Below, piece by piece: positions 27,974-36,421 of a DNA stretch of 64,000 nucleotides. Each line of letters starts with the position of its first letter. The first letter of the stretch is position 1. The stretch lies in NCBI RefSeq assembly GCF_004683865.2, contig NZ_CP040762.1, positions 180,327 through 244,326 of the forward strand. Direction: 5' to 3'. The DNA is from Paracoccus liaowanqingii (GTDB lineage Bacteria > Pseudomonadota > Alphaproteobacteria > Rhodobacterales > Rhodobacteraceae). Made by a program: the position numbers and the translations under genes. The notes beneath the pieces were generated by a model that was not told the origin of the DNA, searched no databases, and saw nothing but the letters and a program-made list of their open reading frames with translations.

Positions 27974-28912
27974 TCGCGTTCATCGATGATCACCGTTGTG
28001 TCCATGGTGTCGGGCCGATCTGCCGGGTTTTGGGGATCGCACCATCGACGTTCTTTGCCTTCAAAGCCGTAGAGTGCGATCCCGACCGGGCATCGGACCG
28101 GGCCAGGCAGGATCGGCTGGACATGGCCGCGATCAAGCAGGTCTTCGATGGCAGTCGGGGGCGATATGGGGCTCGCAAGGTTTGGCACCAGTTACGCCGC
28201 GAAGGGCGCGCCATTGCCCGCTGCACGGTGGAGAGGTTGATGAAGGTGATGGGGTTGCAAGGAGTTGTGCGCGGAAAGAAGGTCATCACCACCAATCCGG
28301 ATGCGGCACAAGTTTGCCCGGACGATAGGGTGAACCGAGCCTTCGTGGCGGACATGCCGAACCAACTGTGGGTCAGCGACTTCACCTATGTCTCAAGCTG
28401 GCAGGGGATGGTCTCGTTCGGGGCCCTGCTCGGACCGATGGCGCACTGGCCCCTCACCTTTCATCATCGACGTCTTCGCCCGCAAGATCGTCGGCTGGCG
28501 TGTCTCGACCTCGATGGCGACCGGTTTCGTCTTGGATGCCCTGAACCAGGCCATCTGCCAGAGGGCGCCGTCTGAGGCTGACAAACTGATCCATCACAGC
28601 GACCGGGGCAGCCAATATCTGTCGATCCGATACACCGAGCGGCTTGCAGAGGCCGGCATCGACACCTCGGTCGGCAGCGTCGGGGATTCCTATGATAATG
28701 CTTTGGCCGAAAGCATCATCGGCCTTTTCAAAACCGAGGTCATCAAGTTCCTCGGCCCCTGGAAGTCCGTTGGTCAGGTCGAATGGGAAACCCTGAAATG
28801 GGTCGACTGGTATAACAACACCCGCCTGCACAGCGCCATTGGCTACGTCACGCCGCAAGAAGCAGAAAAGGCCTTCTATGCAAACTTGAACGCTGTCGAA
28901 AAAGTAGCCTAA
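27970..28912 (+). pseudogene. IS3-family transposase OrfB, frameshifted
   Basis: The rve integrase core is clear: first Asp in LWVSDFTYVSSWQGM, second in LIHHSDRGSQYLSIRY, and the Glu in DNALAESIIGLFKTEV, with the closing NTRLHSAIGYVTPQEAE. A short insertion at about 28405-28450 (frame ends LLGPMAHW) separates the first Asp from the continuing frame VFARKIVGWRV, so no complete protein is made unless recoded. Confidence 0.85.
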
Positions 28913-28953
28913 TCATTGAACCAGAAACTCTCCGGTAAACCCGGGGCGGTTCA

Positions 28954-29321
28954 ATGCCTGGACATCTGGCAGGCATCACGCGCAGATAAGGGCACCGCAG
29001 TCCTGCTCGGCGTCATCGCATTTTTTACCGCCATTGATGCGGTTATACGGAAATGTGGTTGGCGACGTCGATGCGAAGGCCGCCAACGGCACGAGCGTGC
29101 TGTACCTGACTTATGAATCCCATCGAGGATTCGGCGGTGCTGCCTCTCTCACGGCTCTCGCGTTTGCTGCACATCGATCAAAACCACGATAATTGGCCGA
29201 GGGCATGGCATTGCCCGCTTGCGCCTTGTCTATCAGCAGTTGTAGCATTGAATGCTTTTCTACCTAATAGGTTCGCACGCTCATTCACTCAGCCAAACCA
29301 GATTGATAGACAGGAAATGCC
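28954..29321. other. Intergenic between IS3 and BLUF gene
   Basis: About 370 bp. No gene recognised. The right end carries the BLUF ribosome site (AGGAAATGCC). Confidence 0.3.
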
Positions 29322-29729
29322 ATGGAGTTAACCAAGCTTGTCTACGCTTCGAGCCACGGCGGTATTGAAGAAGATACGTTGCGGGAGATCATGCAAGACT
29401 CCCGTACTTGGAACGAACAACATGACATCACCGGCTTGCTTGTCGTTGGTGAAGAAGATTTCTTTCAGGTTATCGAGGGCCCGCGGAGCAAAGTGGCGGC
29501 TTGCTTTATGCGGATCATGCAGGACTCACGGCACTGTGGCATTCACGTATTGTTGGCGGGACCCATCGCGAACCGGAGTTGTCCGGATTGGCGCCTGCAT
29601 GAGATCCCCGCTCCCGACCTTACATCCACAATGATTGACCGGTATGGGGTAGATGGCGAGTTTCAACCGCATAGGATGTCAAAAGATCAGATCGAAGGTC
29701 TTATTGAAGAATTAGCGACAGCAGTTTGA
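29322..29729 (+). CDS. Short BLUF-domain blue-light photoreceptor
   Basis: 135 residues, a BLUF domain with a short helical C-terminal extension and no effector domain. The flavin-pocket residues of BLUF proteins are at their expected places: Tyr8 in KLVYASSHG, Asn31 in TWNEQHDITGLLV, Gln49 in DFFQVIEGP, and Trp90 in CPDWRLHE. The DSRHCGIHVL strand is also typical. Such proteins bind FAD and change hydrogen bonding on blue light, then act through a partner protein. No partner gene is adjacent; the nearest genes are small and of unknown function. Confidence 0.92.
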   Translation: MELTKLVYASSHGGIEEDTLREIMQDSRTWNEQHDITGLLVVGEEDFFQVIEGPRSKVAACFMRIMQDSRHCGIHVLLAGPIANRSCPDWRLHEIPAPDLTSTMIDRYGVDGEFQPHRMSKDQIEGLIEELATAV

Positions 29730-30213
29730 TCCTTGATGAAGACGTTTGGTCGAGCAATCACGGTTTAGTCTGAAACTTTCGACCGATCGCCCCTGATATT
29801 ACCGAGGGCTTACGCGGACGTTTTGCATATATAATTAAGCCTCGGGGTCCTACTCAAGCATTTCCAAGGTCTGCGCCAAATCGTACAGAAGCAAGATTGG
29901 TAAACTGTAGCGCCCGGCATCGGCCAGATCATTCGGTGAATGCATCGGCAATGTTGCCAAGGATTTTTGTCTGGGAGTGGGGCATTGATAAAGCCGGCTT
30001 ACATAGTTCAAACTGAGATCAGCCATGGCGGGTCGCTTGGGAACGCGAGTACTTCGAACTGTAAAAGGCCTATTGGTGAGATAGTTTCGGTGATAAAAAA
30101 TTTTGACGGTGAAAAGTGGTACCTTATCCCCGCCACCATGATGAGCGTCTTGGTAAGGCAAATGGCCGGGCTCAACCTTCGATAACTGCTTTGCTCGTAC
30201 TTACGCTATGTAT
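29730..30213. other. AT-richer region without a clear gene
   Basis: A plus-strand frame at about 29982-30184 (ending KWYLIPATMMSVLVRQMAG) is open but has no ribosome site and no known family. Otherwise nothing seen. Confidence 0.3.
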
Positions 30214-30316
30214 CTGACAACCCCGGAGAGAGGGTTCGCTCCGGGGTTGTCAGCAAAAGGAAACTCTTGATTAGGAACGCGCCTTTAAGGCGAGTAATCG
30301 AACTAAAGTTCCCGTG
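30214..30316 (-). ncRNA. Repeated hairpin element A, candidate small RNA or terminator unit
   Basis: A perfect 15-bp stem (CTGACAACCCCGGAG at 30214-30228 pairing with 30239-30253) is followed 54 bp later by ACGGGAACT (minus strand, 30307-30315). Between them lies TAAGGCGAGT on the plus strand. The same order of hairpin, GGCGAGT and GGGAAC box at similar spacing recurs at 35529-35625. Read on the minus strand it resembles a short transcript ending in a strong hairpin. The 30330-30566 gene lies just upstream, so it may instead be that gene's trailer. Confidence 0.4.
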
Positions 30317-30329
30317 GAAATTTAGCTTG

Positions 30330-30566
30330 CTAGTCACTTTGTTCGCGGAGCCATGCCTCGATCTCGGGCTTGGGCGCCCCAAAGAGCATCAGATTGTCGA
30401 GTTCCTGAAGGCAGGCGGCCGCGTCCTTGACAGGCTTGGGCCGCTTCCCCGGATCCGCCCGCCATAGCCATGCCACACGGCTCTCCTTGTCCAGTTCAGC
30501 TATCAGCATCGCGCGCTTGTCCATGTCGTTCACTGTACCTGAGTAGAGTTTCAATTGTGCAGGCAT
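30330..30566 (-). CDS. Small protein of unknown function (78 aa)
   Basis: Start at the ATG ending at 30566 (MPAQLKLYSGTVND), preceded by GAGGAG five bases upstream. Soluble and charged. The middle holds ELDKESRVAWLWRADPGK, and the end, IEAWLREQSD, looks helical. Family not recognised. It lies downstream of the broken IHF-beta gene on the same strand. Confidence 0.55.
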   Translation of the reverse strand: MPAQLKLYSGTVNDMDKRAMLIAELDKESRVAWLWRADPGKRPKPVKDAAACLQELDNLMLFGAPKPEIEAWLREQSD

Positions 30567-30646
30567 GCGCTCCTCAACGATCCAGCGCCACATGACCAAA
30601 AGGCTAAGGAAAAAAAGACAGCAAATTTTGGCGCGGTTGAATGCGC

Positions 30647-30951
30647 TCAGCTTTTCCCATTCAGCCGCGCCAAGAGCAGCTTTGAAGCCCTGAAAGTCGG
30701 GACCTGCTTAGCCTCCACCTTCACCGGGTCGCCATTTCTTGGGTCCCTGCTCATCCTGTGCTTCCGCATCTTGCTCGCAAAGTTTCCGAAGTCCCGGAAC
30801 TCGACCCTCTTGCCCTGCGCGAGACTGTCAGCCCCTGCGCGAGACTGTCAGCGATTTGGTCGAGGATTGACTCAACGGCAGTTTCGACCACCAGTGGCGA
30901 CAGATGCGGGTGGGCCTTTGCAAGCTTCCGGACGAGCTCGGAACGGATCAT
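30647..30951 (-). pseudogene. Integration host factor beta subunit, broken by a 20-bp tandem duplication
   Basis: Starts MIRSELVRKLAKAHPHLSPL with a good ribosome site (AAGAGG) and reads as a normal IHF-beta up to DSLAQG. Then the 20-bp unit CCCTGCGCGAGACTGTCAGC (plus strand) occurs twice in a row at 30813-30832 and 30833-30852, shifting the frame by two. Removing one copy restores KRVEFRDFGNFASKMRKHRM, the DNA-intercalating region with PRNGDPVKVEAKQVPTF, and a natural stop at 30647. Otherwise complete, so the loss is probably recent. IHF-beta pairs with IHF-alpha to bend DNA. Confidence 0.85.
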
Positions 30952-31481
30952 GGGCATTCCTCTTTCGATATTAAGCCCGCTCTAACGCCTTCCGCCGGAT
31001 TTCCGATGCCAGGCCGATGACCAAAATCCTCGCTGCCCCGTCCGCTCAATCCCCAGCCTATGGTTTTTGCAATAGGTATTTCCGCGGGAGCGACGACACA
31101 TGCTCACATTTGTTCATAAATTAGAACAGATAATGAACAAACCAGCATATGCACAACCTAAACGTGCAGAACATCGTTGAGGCGTTATGTGCTAGGGGTG
31201 TCTTAGGTGGGTCCTTGATCTGGCTGGATGTAGGCCGCTGAATTGGTCCCGTCTGCGAGCTTCAGATCTGGAAATGCCCTGCACCATTCGATGTCAAGGC
31301 CCCCTGCCCAAACGCGGGCGGCACTTGCAGATGCGGTAACTGCGTTTTTAGGTAACCACCGCATGCAGGTTTCGATTCCGGAAAAGCAGCCTTCGCAGCA
31401 CAAGGAAGGTCCGGCAATCACGATCACCGTAGGACACGCAACTTTTGATTGAGTGCACAGTTAAAGCGACGCGAGCAAAAA
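30952..31481. other. Intergenic, no gene supported
   Basis: Two opposed open frames cover 31203-31452, but neither has a ribosome site or known family. The right end is close to the 48-residue gene. Confidence 0.3.
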
Positions 31482-31628
31482 ATGGCGGATCTAACCGTGC
31501 AGAAAAGAATGATTGTAACCACCACAACGCGGGACGATCTGACGCTGATCGTCACGGCATTGTCGGCTTACCAGCACAACGCCCGGTATCGGGCGCTTTA
31601 TGAACGGCTGATGGCTCACCTGCAATAG
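31482..31628 (+). CDS. 48-aa protein, paralogue of the small gene at 14505
   Basis: ATG at 31482 to TAG at 31626-31628. Starts MADLTVQKRMIVTTTTRDDL; the core TRDDLTLIVTALSAYQHNAR matches SRNDWTLISQALSAYGHNRE of the gene at 14505, with YRALYERL matching YQGLIQKL after it. The predicted product is two short helices, soluble. No strong ribosome site. The existence of two diverged copies with conserved residues supports real coding. Confidence 0.55.
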   Translation: MADLTVQKRMIVTTTTRDDLTLIVTALSAYQHNARYRALYERLMAHLQ

Positions 31629-31867
31629 GGCGGCGGCAAGGTCACGAGCGTTGCTGCTTTCCTCTTGAGAAACACTGCCTGCAACGATGCTCACGTAGGA
31701 AAGATAGGCATGGTTGCCCTGTAAGTGTGGCCTAGATGGCTTCCTGACAGGTAACCTTCTACGCAACTGGCGTTTGCGAGAGCGTCGATCACCTTGCTGA
31801 AGCCTTCCCGGACATGGTGCGCAGGTTACCCATTCAGTGTGAGTGGGTAATCTGTAATTTCTCAAGA
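31629..31867. other. Intergenic, nothing recognised
   Basis: No gene or structure that I can support. Confidence 0.25.
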
Positions 31868-32095
31868 TCAGAGACGTTTAGTTGTCGTGGTAGGGACGTC
31901 ATCGCGCTGACGTCCCTTCAAGCCGGCGAGCCCGAGCAGTCCCAAGAGGCCGAGCAAGCCCCAATCGAAACCGTCATCCCGCTCAACTCCGACCGGCGGC
32001 GCGTTCGCAGGCTCTGTCGTCGTCACCTGGGCTAAAACGGGGCTGCTGGCAGCGAGTGCGAGAGCGACCGTGCAGATGCGAAGTCCTTTAGACAT
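31868..32095 (-). CDS. WGxxGxxG-type small exported protein
   Basis: 75 residues from the ATG ending at 32095, with AGGAGA eight bases upstream. A signal peptide (RICTVALALAASSPVLAQ) is followed by a Thr/Pro-rich linker and then DWGLLGLLGLLGLAGLKGR, the glycine-spaced hydrophobic segment that defines the WGxxGxxG family, and a short basic tail. Members are small membrane-anchored or sorted envelope proteins of unknown role. No transpeptidase or sorting gene is near. Confidence 0.75.
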   Translation of the reverse strand: MSKGLRICTVALALAASSPVLAQVTTTEPANAPPVGVERDDGFDWGLLGLLGLLGLAGLKGRQRDDVPTTTTKRL

Positions 32096-32282
32096 GATGA
32101 ATTTCTCCTGTTCTGCCATCCTACCAGCCTGGCGCGGTCCTAACAGCACGCGAGGTGAGATGTTCCTGGTGATCGAGAAGCGCCCTCTCCATTCGCCTTC
32201 CGACAAGTCCTGTCCTTCCTACCTCCTGATCAGGCTGGAGGCCGAGATGTTCCTGGCTCTCCCGTCTGTGCTAGAATGGGTT

Positions 32283-32550
32283 ATGGAAGAACATGAGTTC
32301 CAGGGAATGTTTCTGGAGGCGGGCATGCCAGAGGATCACATTGATGCGGCGCTGACACGCTTTCACGCCTACGGGGGACTCGCCCAAAATCCTGTCCCAG
32401 AACGACTACGTGACTGCAAAGGCAATCTATGCCGTGATGGATGCCCGCGTAGACCCTGATGACGCCCACAGCGCTGTCGGGCGCTACCTTATCTCTCTCG
32501 GCGCGCGCATAGCCGATTGGGAGGACAAGATTGCCCAGCTCACCCCTTGA
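32283..32550 (+). pseudogene. Frameshifted paralogue of the unknown gene at 35213
   Basis: Begins MEEHEFQGMFLEAGMPEDHI, matching MKHRDFRKMFLAAGMPKDQV of the gene at 35213. A run of five G at 32373-32377 puts the rest out of frame. In the other frame it continues NDYVTAKAIYAVMDARVDPD and RYLISLGARIADWEDKIAQL to a stop at 32548. One homopolymer slip separates it from an intact gene. Confidence 0.7.
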
Positions 32551-32698
32551 TAGGTGCCCTTTCCCGTGATGGCTGTTAAGGGGTGAATTTCATCGGCAAG
32601 GCTTTGGACCGGTTAGAGCGAGCGCTGACACGCTACTTACCGCACTGGGCGCAGCTAGTTTGAACATAGCATTCACCCCTATCCACCACGGAACAATC

Positions 32699-34261
32699 AT
32701 GGAAAAAATCAAAATGGATGCAGCCCAGGAAAAGCAGCTGTCGCAGTCTTTGTCCGATGCTCTGGATCGGAACAACCTCCGTCAGCACCTTAAAAGGGTA
32801 TGGGTGTTTGATAAGCAAATTCTCGTCGTGGATTTTGCTTATAGAAACGTTCATTTTGGTTTCGACATGACCCCATTATCGGACAAAAAACTTTCTGTTG
32901 ATCTCCTAAAGAGGGACAGATCACAAACCTCATTCATAATAACTTCCGCTGCACAAGGGAAGCATAGATTAACGTCGAGCACGGTCCCGGATGAGGCAGT
33001 TAACGTGGTTATAGATAAAGCAATCGACTTGGTTAATCGGATTGATCGACACTACAAAGCAATTGAAGACGGATTTTCACTACCTGTTTCCGGCGACATA
33101 CACATCCATGAAGCAGAAAATAAAGGTCCACGCCCCGATACCAAACCTCACAAAGTTGGTATTTTTACACTCCCTCTTGGGAGAAATTATGGGGGCATTC
33201 TTCAAGCTTATGCTCTAATGAAAACAGTACGAGATCTTGGATGCGACCCCATCTTGATTAATAGGCGGTTTGCTGACAAAGAAGCTTTACTTACCACGGA
33301 AAGAGATGAAAACGATATTATTCCAGCGATTACCAACACGATTGATATGGAAGTAGACCTAGAAACTCGCTCATTTATCGAAAATAACATTCTCCCTATA
33401 AGTCGACCCTTTCGCACTTCAGCCGAGCTAAAGAAAAATATAGCCGATTACGACCTGCACGCAGTGATCTCTGGCAGTGACCAGGTATGGCGCGCAAAAT
33501 ATGCCCGCGGCCTGCTGAAAGACTTCTTTCACGGATATCTTGATCCAAAAGATTGCCGCATTAAGCGTATTAGCTATGCCGCTTCCTTCGGGGCTGATCA
33601 GTGGGAGTTCACTGAAGAGCAAACAAAAATGGCGGCACGTTATGCCAAGCTCTTCGACGCTATCTCTGTCCGAGAAAAGAGTGCGACTGAACTATGCCGG
33701 GAACATTTGGGAGCCGATGCGCGGCACGTTTTGGATCCGACACTCCTGCAGACGCCAGAATGTTATCGACGCTTATTTGCAGACCGGGTGAAGGTCGCGC
33801 CGGGGCGGCGTATCACCAGCTATATTCTGGATGCTAGCCCAGAAAAAGCTCAATTCATGAAGAAAGTTTCTGATCAGCTTGGAATGAAGATCGTTGCAGC
33901 GAATAGGCGTTTTGATAGCGCTGGCACCCTTACTCCTGACAGGACTGTCGAAGGATGGCTGGTAGACTTTTATCAAGCTGATTTTGTTTTAACAGATTCT
34001 TTCCATGGCGTGGCATTTTCCATACTATTCAACAAGCCATTTATTGTGTTCTCGAATCCGATCCGGGGATTGGCGAGATTTTCGTCAATACTTGGACTCT
34101 TTGAACTGGAAGCCCGCATGGTTAAAGATGTTGGCTCTGCCGATCTTGAGGCGTTATTAACTCCTATTGACTGGATAAAGGTCAATATGCGCCTGGACGA
34201 ATTACGCCATCAATCAATAGAGTTCCTGCGTAACGCGCTCGAAATTCCGCCCAAAACGTAA
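32699..34261 (+). CDS. Polysaccharide pyruvyl transferase family protein with an N-terminal extension
   Basis: 520 residues from the ATG at 32699 (ACGGA upstream). Residues about 150-500 are a PF04230 domain: KVGIFTLPLGRNYGGILQAY, HAVISGSDQVWRAKYARG, RISYAASFGADQW, DPTLL, and FVLTDSFHGVAFSILFNKPF with the conserved Ser-Phe-His-Gly. The first ~150 residues (beginning MEKIKMDAAQEKQLSQSLSD) are a separate domain I do not recognise. The gene is clearly AT-richer than its neighbours, suggesting recent transfer. It likely transfers a pyruvyl or similar group to a surface glycan. It stands alone. Confidence 0.85.
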   Translation: MEKIKMDAAQEKQLSQSLSDALDRNNLRQHLKRVWVFDKQILVVDFAYRNVHFGFDMTPLSDKKLSVDLLKRDRSQTSFIITSAAQGKHRLTSSTVPDEAVNVVIDKAIDLVNRIDRHYKAIEDGFSLPVSGDIHIHEAENKGPRPDTKPHKVGIFTLPLGRNYGGILQAYALMKTVRDLGCDPILINRRFADKEALLTTERDENDIIPAITNTIDMEVDLETRSFIENNILPISRPFRTSAELKKNIADYDLHAVISGSDQVWRAKYARGLLKDFFHGYLDPKDCRIKRISYAASFGADQWEFTEEQTKMAARYAKLFDAISVREKSATELCREHLGADARHVLDPTLLQTPECYRRLFADRVKVAPGRRITSYILDASPEKAQFMKKVSDQLGMKIVAANRRFDSAGTLTPDRTVEGWLVDFYQADFVLTDSFHGVAFSILFNKPFIVFSNPIRGLARFSSILGLFELEARMVKDVGSADLEALLTPIDWIKVNMRLDELRHQSIEFLRNALEIPPKT

Positions 34262-34530
34262 AGCAGCATGCCTCCCTATCCCGCGAGCCGCCCACGAACT
34301 ACTCGGTCCTTCCCAGTCTGCTGCCTTTGCTGCATCAGCGTCGATGATCAAGCTGCCTCACTCGATGCCTACCGTGCCCTGTTTCCTGTAACAGGGAATA
34401 TCCTGCGGGCCGCGGCATGGCACAGCGTGTAGGGGTCCGCCTCCGAACCGCCCTGCCACTCGTGGGCAGGGCAGCGCTGCTAGAGGGAACGCTTAGGGAA
34501 CCTATGACAAAGGCCTATTGATGCTTTTAT
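34262..34530. other. Intergenic with a GC-rich hairpin
   Basis: A stem GCCCTGCCAC / GTGGGCAGGGC (34450-34459 with 34462-34472, one bulged G) lies between the convergent pyruvyl-transferase-like and receiver genes. There is no T-run on either side. It could end transcription from either direction. Confidence 0.45.
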
Positions 34531-34947
34531 TCATTTTCCTATGGTTGTTCTTCGGCAGTTATTTCCGGCACTACTCCCATTTTTGGGAACAGGAAACAGC
34601 TTCTCCGCCACGATCACCATGTTAATCGGCTTGGCGACAAGCGGGACGTTCGCATACCTGTCCGGAATGGTTGCCCTGTCCTCGCTGCTGGCGAAGATGA
34701 TTGGAACACATGCGGCGAGGAGATCATCCGCTAAGGGATACGATGTGTCATTGCCAAGCCGATTGTTGAGAATGCCGCCATCAGGCAGAGGCTTTTCCTT
34801 AAGGAGCATATAACCGCCATCCAACGTTGATGACGGTCCGACCACCACTCCGCCGCAATCGCTGATCTGCCGGCAGATCTCGAGGCTCAAGATAAATTCG
34901 TCCTCTACTACCAAGATGCGCCGTCCAGCGAGATCGGGTTTGTCCAT
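34531..34947 (-). CDS. Stand-alone receiver-domain protein lacking the phosphorylated Asp
   Basis: 138 residues with a CheY-like fold: RRILVVEDEFILSLEICRQI supplies the acidic pair, and PIIFASSEDRATIPDRYANV then PLVAKPINM the Thr/Ser and Lys positions. Where the phospho-acceptor Asp should stand (usually ILDxxL), the sequence is GGILNNRLGND, with Asn. It therefore probably cannot be phosphorylated and may act as a constitutive or titrating receiver. Best relatives are the alphaproteobacterial response regulators that pair with HWE kinases, and one such kinase with its own receiver is at 42250. The C-terminal 20 residues are basic. Confidence 0.8.
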   Translation of the reverse strand: MDKPDLAGRRILVVEDEFILSLEICRQISDCGGVVVGPSSTLDGGYMLLKEKPLPDGGILNNRLGNDTSYPLADDLLAACVPIIFASSEDRATIPDRYANVPLVAKPINMVIVAEKLFPVPKNGSSAGNNCRRTTIGK

Positions 34948-35212
34948 GGATCACCTTCAAAACTTGCAAACAGGTGAGTTGAGCCATTGTTCCCGCTTCC
35001 CTGGAGGTGCCACTCCTCATGGGCATTTTGGTCTGCACCGTCCACCCCCCCCCGTTCAACTCCAAGCCTGCTTTGTACCCCGTATTCGTGTCATGAATTT
35101 TATTTTCATCTTAGGGTTGAAATCGGCCCATAACCCGGTAGATCGGTGATCCGTATCCACGCCTAAGTAGGCTGGACATTACTGCCTTCTCATTCAGACA
35201 TCTGGAGTGCCT

Positions 35213-35506
35213 ATGAAGCATCGCGACTTCCGAAAGATGTTTTTGGCGGCGGGTATGCCGAAGGATCAAGTTGACGCCGTCCTCGATCATTTCCATGCCA
35301 ATGGCGGTGCCGCCGACATCACTTCGGTGTCCGAGTATGAGGCGGCAAAGTCAATCTATGCCGTGATGGATGCCTCTGTCCCTTCCGGGGATTTCCATAC
35401 TCCGGTGGCGCGCTATCTTATCTCCCTTGGCGTTCGGATCGTAGCTTGGGAGGACCAGGCGGCTGTTGTCCCTGACTTCACCCCCAGCCTGCCCTCTCGC
35501 CCGTAA
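35213..35506 (+). CDS. Unknown small protein (97 aa), intact member of a pair
   Basis: ATG at 35213 with GGAG six bases upstream. Begins MKHRDFRKMFLAAGMPKDQV, then FHANGGAADITSVSEYEAAK and RYLISLGVRIVAWEDQAAVV. The broken paralogue is at 32283. The conserved spacing (helical start, SIYAVMDA, RYLISLG) suggests a compact helical protein. No known family. Element B follows it on the opposite strand. Confidence 0.6.
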   Translation: MKHRDFRKMFLAAGMPKDQVDAVLDHFHANGGAADITSVSEYEAAKSIYAVMDASVPSGDFHTPVARYLISLGVRIVAWEDQAAVVPDFTPSLPSRP

Positions 35507-35528
35507 GCAGGTTTTATGAAACCGAAAA

Positions 35529-35625
35529 CCCCGGCGCGAAAGATCGCACCGGGGCTGTCAGGACAACGTAACTCGAGACCACATGAATGTTCCGTAAAGG
35601 CGAGTGGCCGGCTTAGAGTTCCCGT
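35529..35625 (-). ncRNA. Repeated hairpin element B, candidate small RNA
   Basis: On the minus strand a hairpin (CCCCGGTGCGA / TCGCGCCGGGG, 35529-35554) is followed by TTTTCGGTTT, a good intrinsic terminator. About 60 bp upstream of it lies ACGGGAACT (35617-35625). TAAAGGCGAGT lies between on the plus strand. Element A at 30214 has the same parts at the same spacing. No minus-strand gene lies upstream that this terminator could serve, which favours a small RNA of about 80-90 nt. Confidence 0.45.
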
Positions 35626-35752
35626 TAGAACACAGTCCATCGGAAAAAAGATGGGGAAGCTACATTCTATATTTCCCAGCATCTTCTTCGAGGTTGAAGT
35701 GTAAAGGCGGCCAGAAACGCAGACGTCAGTTGTTTACTCTCGGAGAGAGCCA

Positions 35753-35998
35753 ATGGACCTGAAAGACAAATTTGAGCTTGAGCTTCTACGAGTGATAACC
35801 ACCCGCATCATCGCAGTTGTCGATGCGCAAGGCTACGGCTGGCGTGATGATTTGAGAGCGGGCGCAGCTAGCGATCCAATCCGCTTTCAAACGCATGCTC
35901 AGCCAGGACAAAATATCGAGGAGGCCTTGGAAGCCGCGTTCAAAGACGTTGCTATTCGACTTGGCTTTGAGCCGCAGGATCTTCCGACGCGTCACTAG
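35753..35998 (+). CDS. Unknown small protein (81 aa)
   Basis: ATG at 35753 with GGAGAGAGCCA upstream. Begins MDLKDKFELELLRVITTRII and continues with a charged, mostly helical pattern (QNIEEALEAAFKDVAIRLGF). No membrane segment and no family recognised. Stands alone to the left of an IS21 remnant. Confidence 0.55.
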   Translation: MDLKDKFELELLRVITTRIIAVVDAQGYGWRDDLRAGAASDPIRFQTHAQPGQNIEEALEAAFKDVAIRLGFEPQDLPTRH

Positions 35999-36204
35999 GG
36001 AACGCACTCTGCCAATGCGGCGAACAGCCCCGCTGACAGCGGCGTGCCGATCACCACTGGCGCATCGATGTCCGTTTCAGCTTGTGCCAGATCTTCGAAC
36101 CATCGTGGCCGGGCGACGACTCCTCCCAAAGTGCCGACCGGCCTATTAGGATAGTAGGCCCACCAGTTGCTCTAGCAGCGTATCTTTTTTGGTAAGCAGT
36201 TTGC

Positions 36205-36421
36205 CCTTACCATCGTGCTAGGTTTCTCAGGAACCCGTTGCCCCTTGTGGAAGCTCTCAACGGCAGCACCGCAAACGCGGACATCGACCTCTTGCTGGAT
36301 CAGCCCGAACGGCCCCAAATACTACAAGCTGTCGACCTCGACGTGATAGTCGGGCGCCACGCGGGCCTGCTTCCAGCAGGCGAACCTGTAAGGCTCCGTC
36401 GGCAACGGCGCCAGGTTCGGG
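36205..36421 (-). mobile_element. IS21-family istA remnant
   Basis: The minus strand reads NLAPLPTEPYRFACWKQARV then DYHVEVDS, an in-frame stop, and EVDVRVCGAAVESFHKGQRV, the C-terminal part of IS21 IstA transposases. Only this part is left and it contains a stop. Regions on either side (35999-36204 and 36422-36625) hold nothing I recognise. Confidence 0.75.

Larger units (their letters stand above)
27591..28953 (+). mobile_element. IS3-family insertion sequence with long perfect terminal repeats
   Basis: 1363 bp. Both ends read inward begin TGAACCGCCCCGGGTTTACC and agree for at least 27 bp (27591-27617 and 28927-28953). It carries overlapping orfA and orfB. No clear 3-4 bp target duplication. 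Confidence 0.9.

Noticed and set aside
29940..30185. 81-codon plus-strand frame in an AT-richer gap
   Set aside because: No ribosome site, no paralogue in the window; could be a remnant but not supportable.
31203..31452. Opposed open frames of 74 and 69 codons
   Set aside because: Neither has a ribosome site or known relative and each is the other's complement; no basis to choose.
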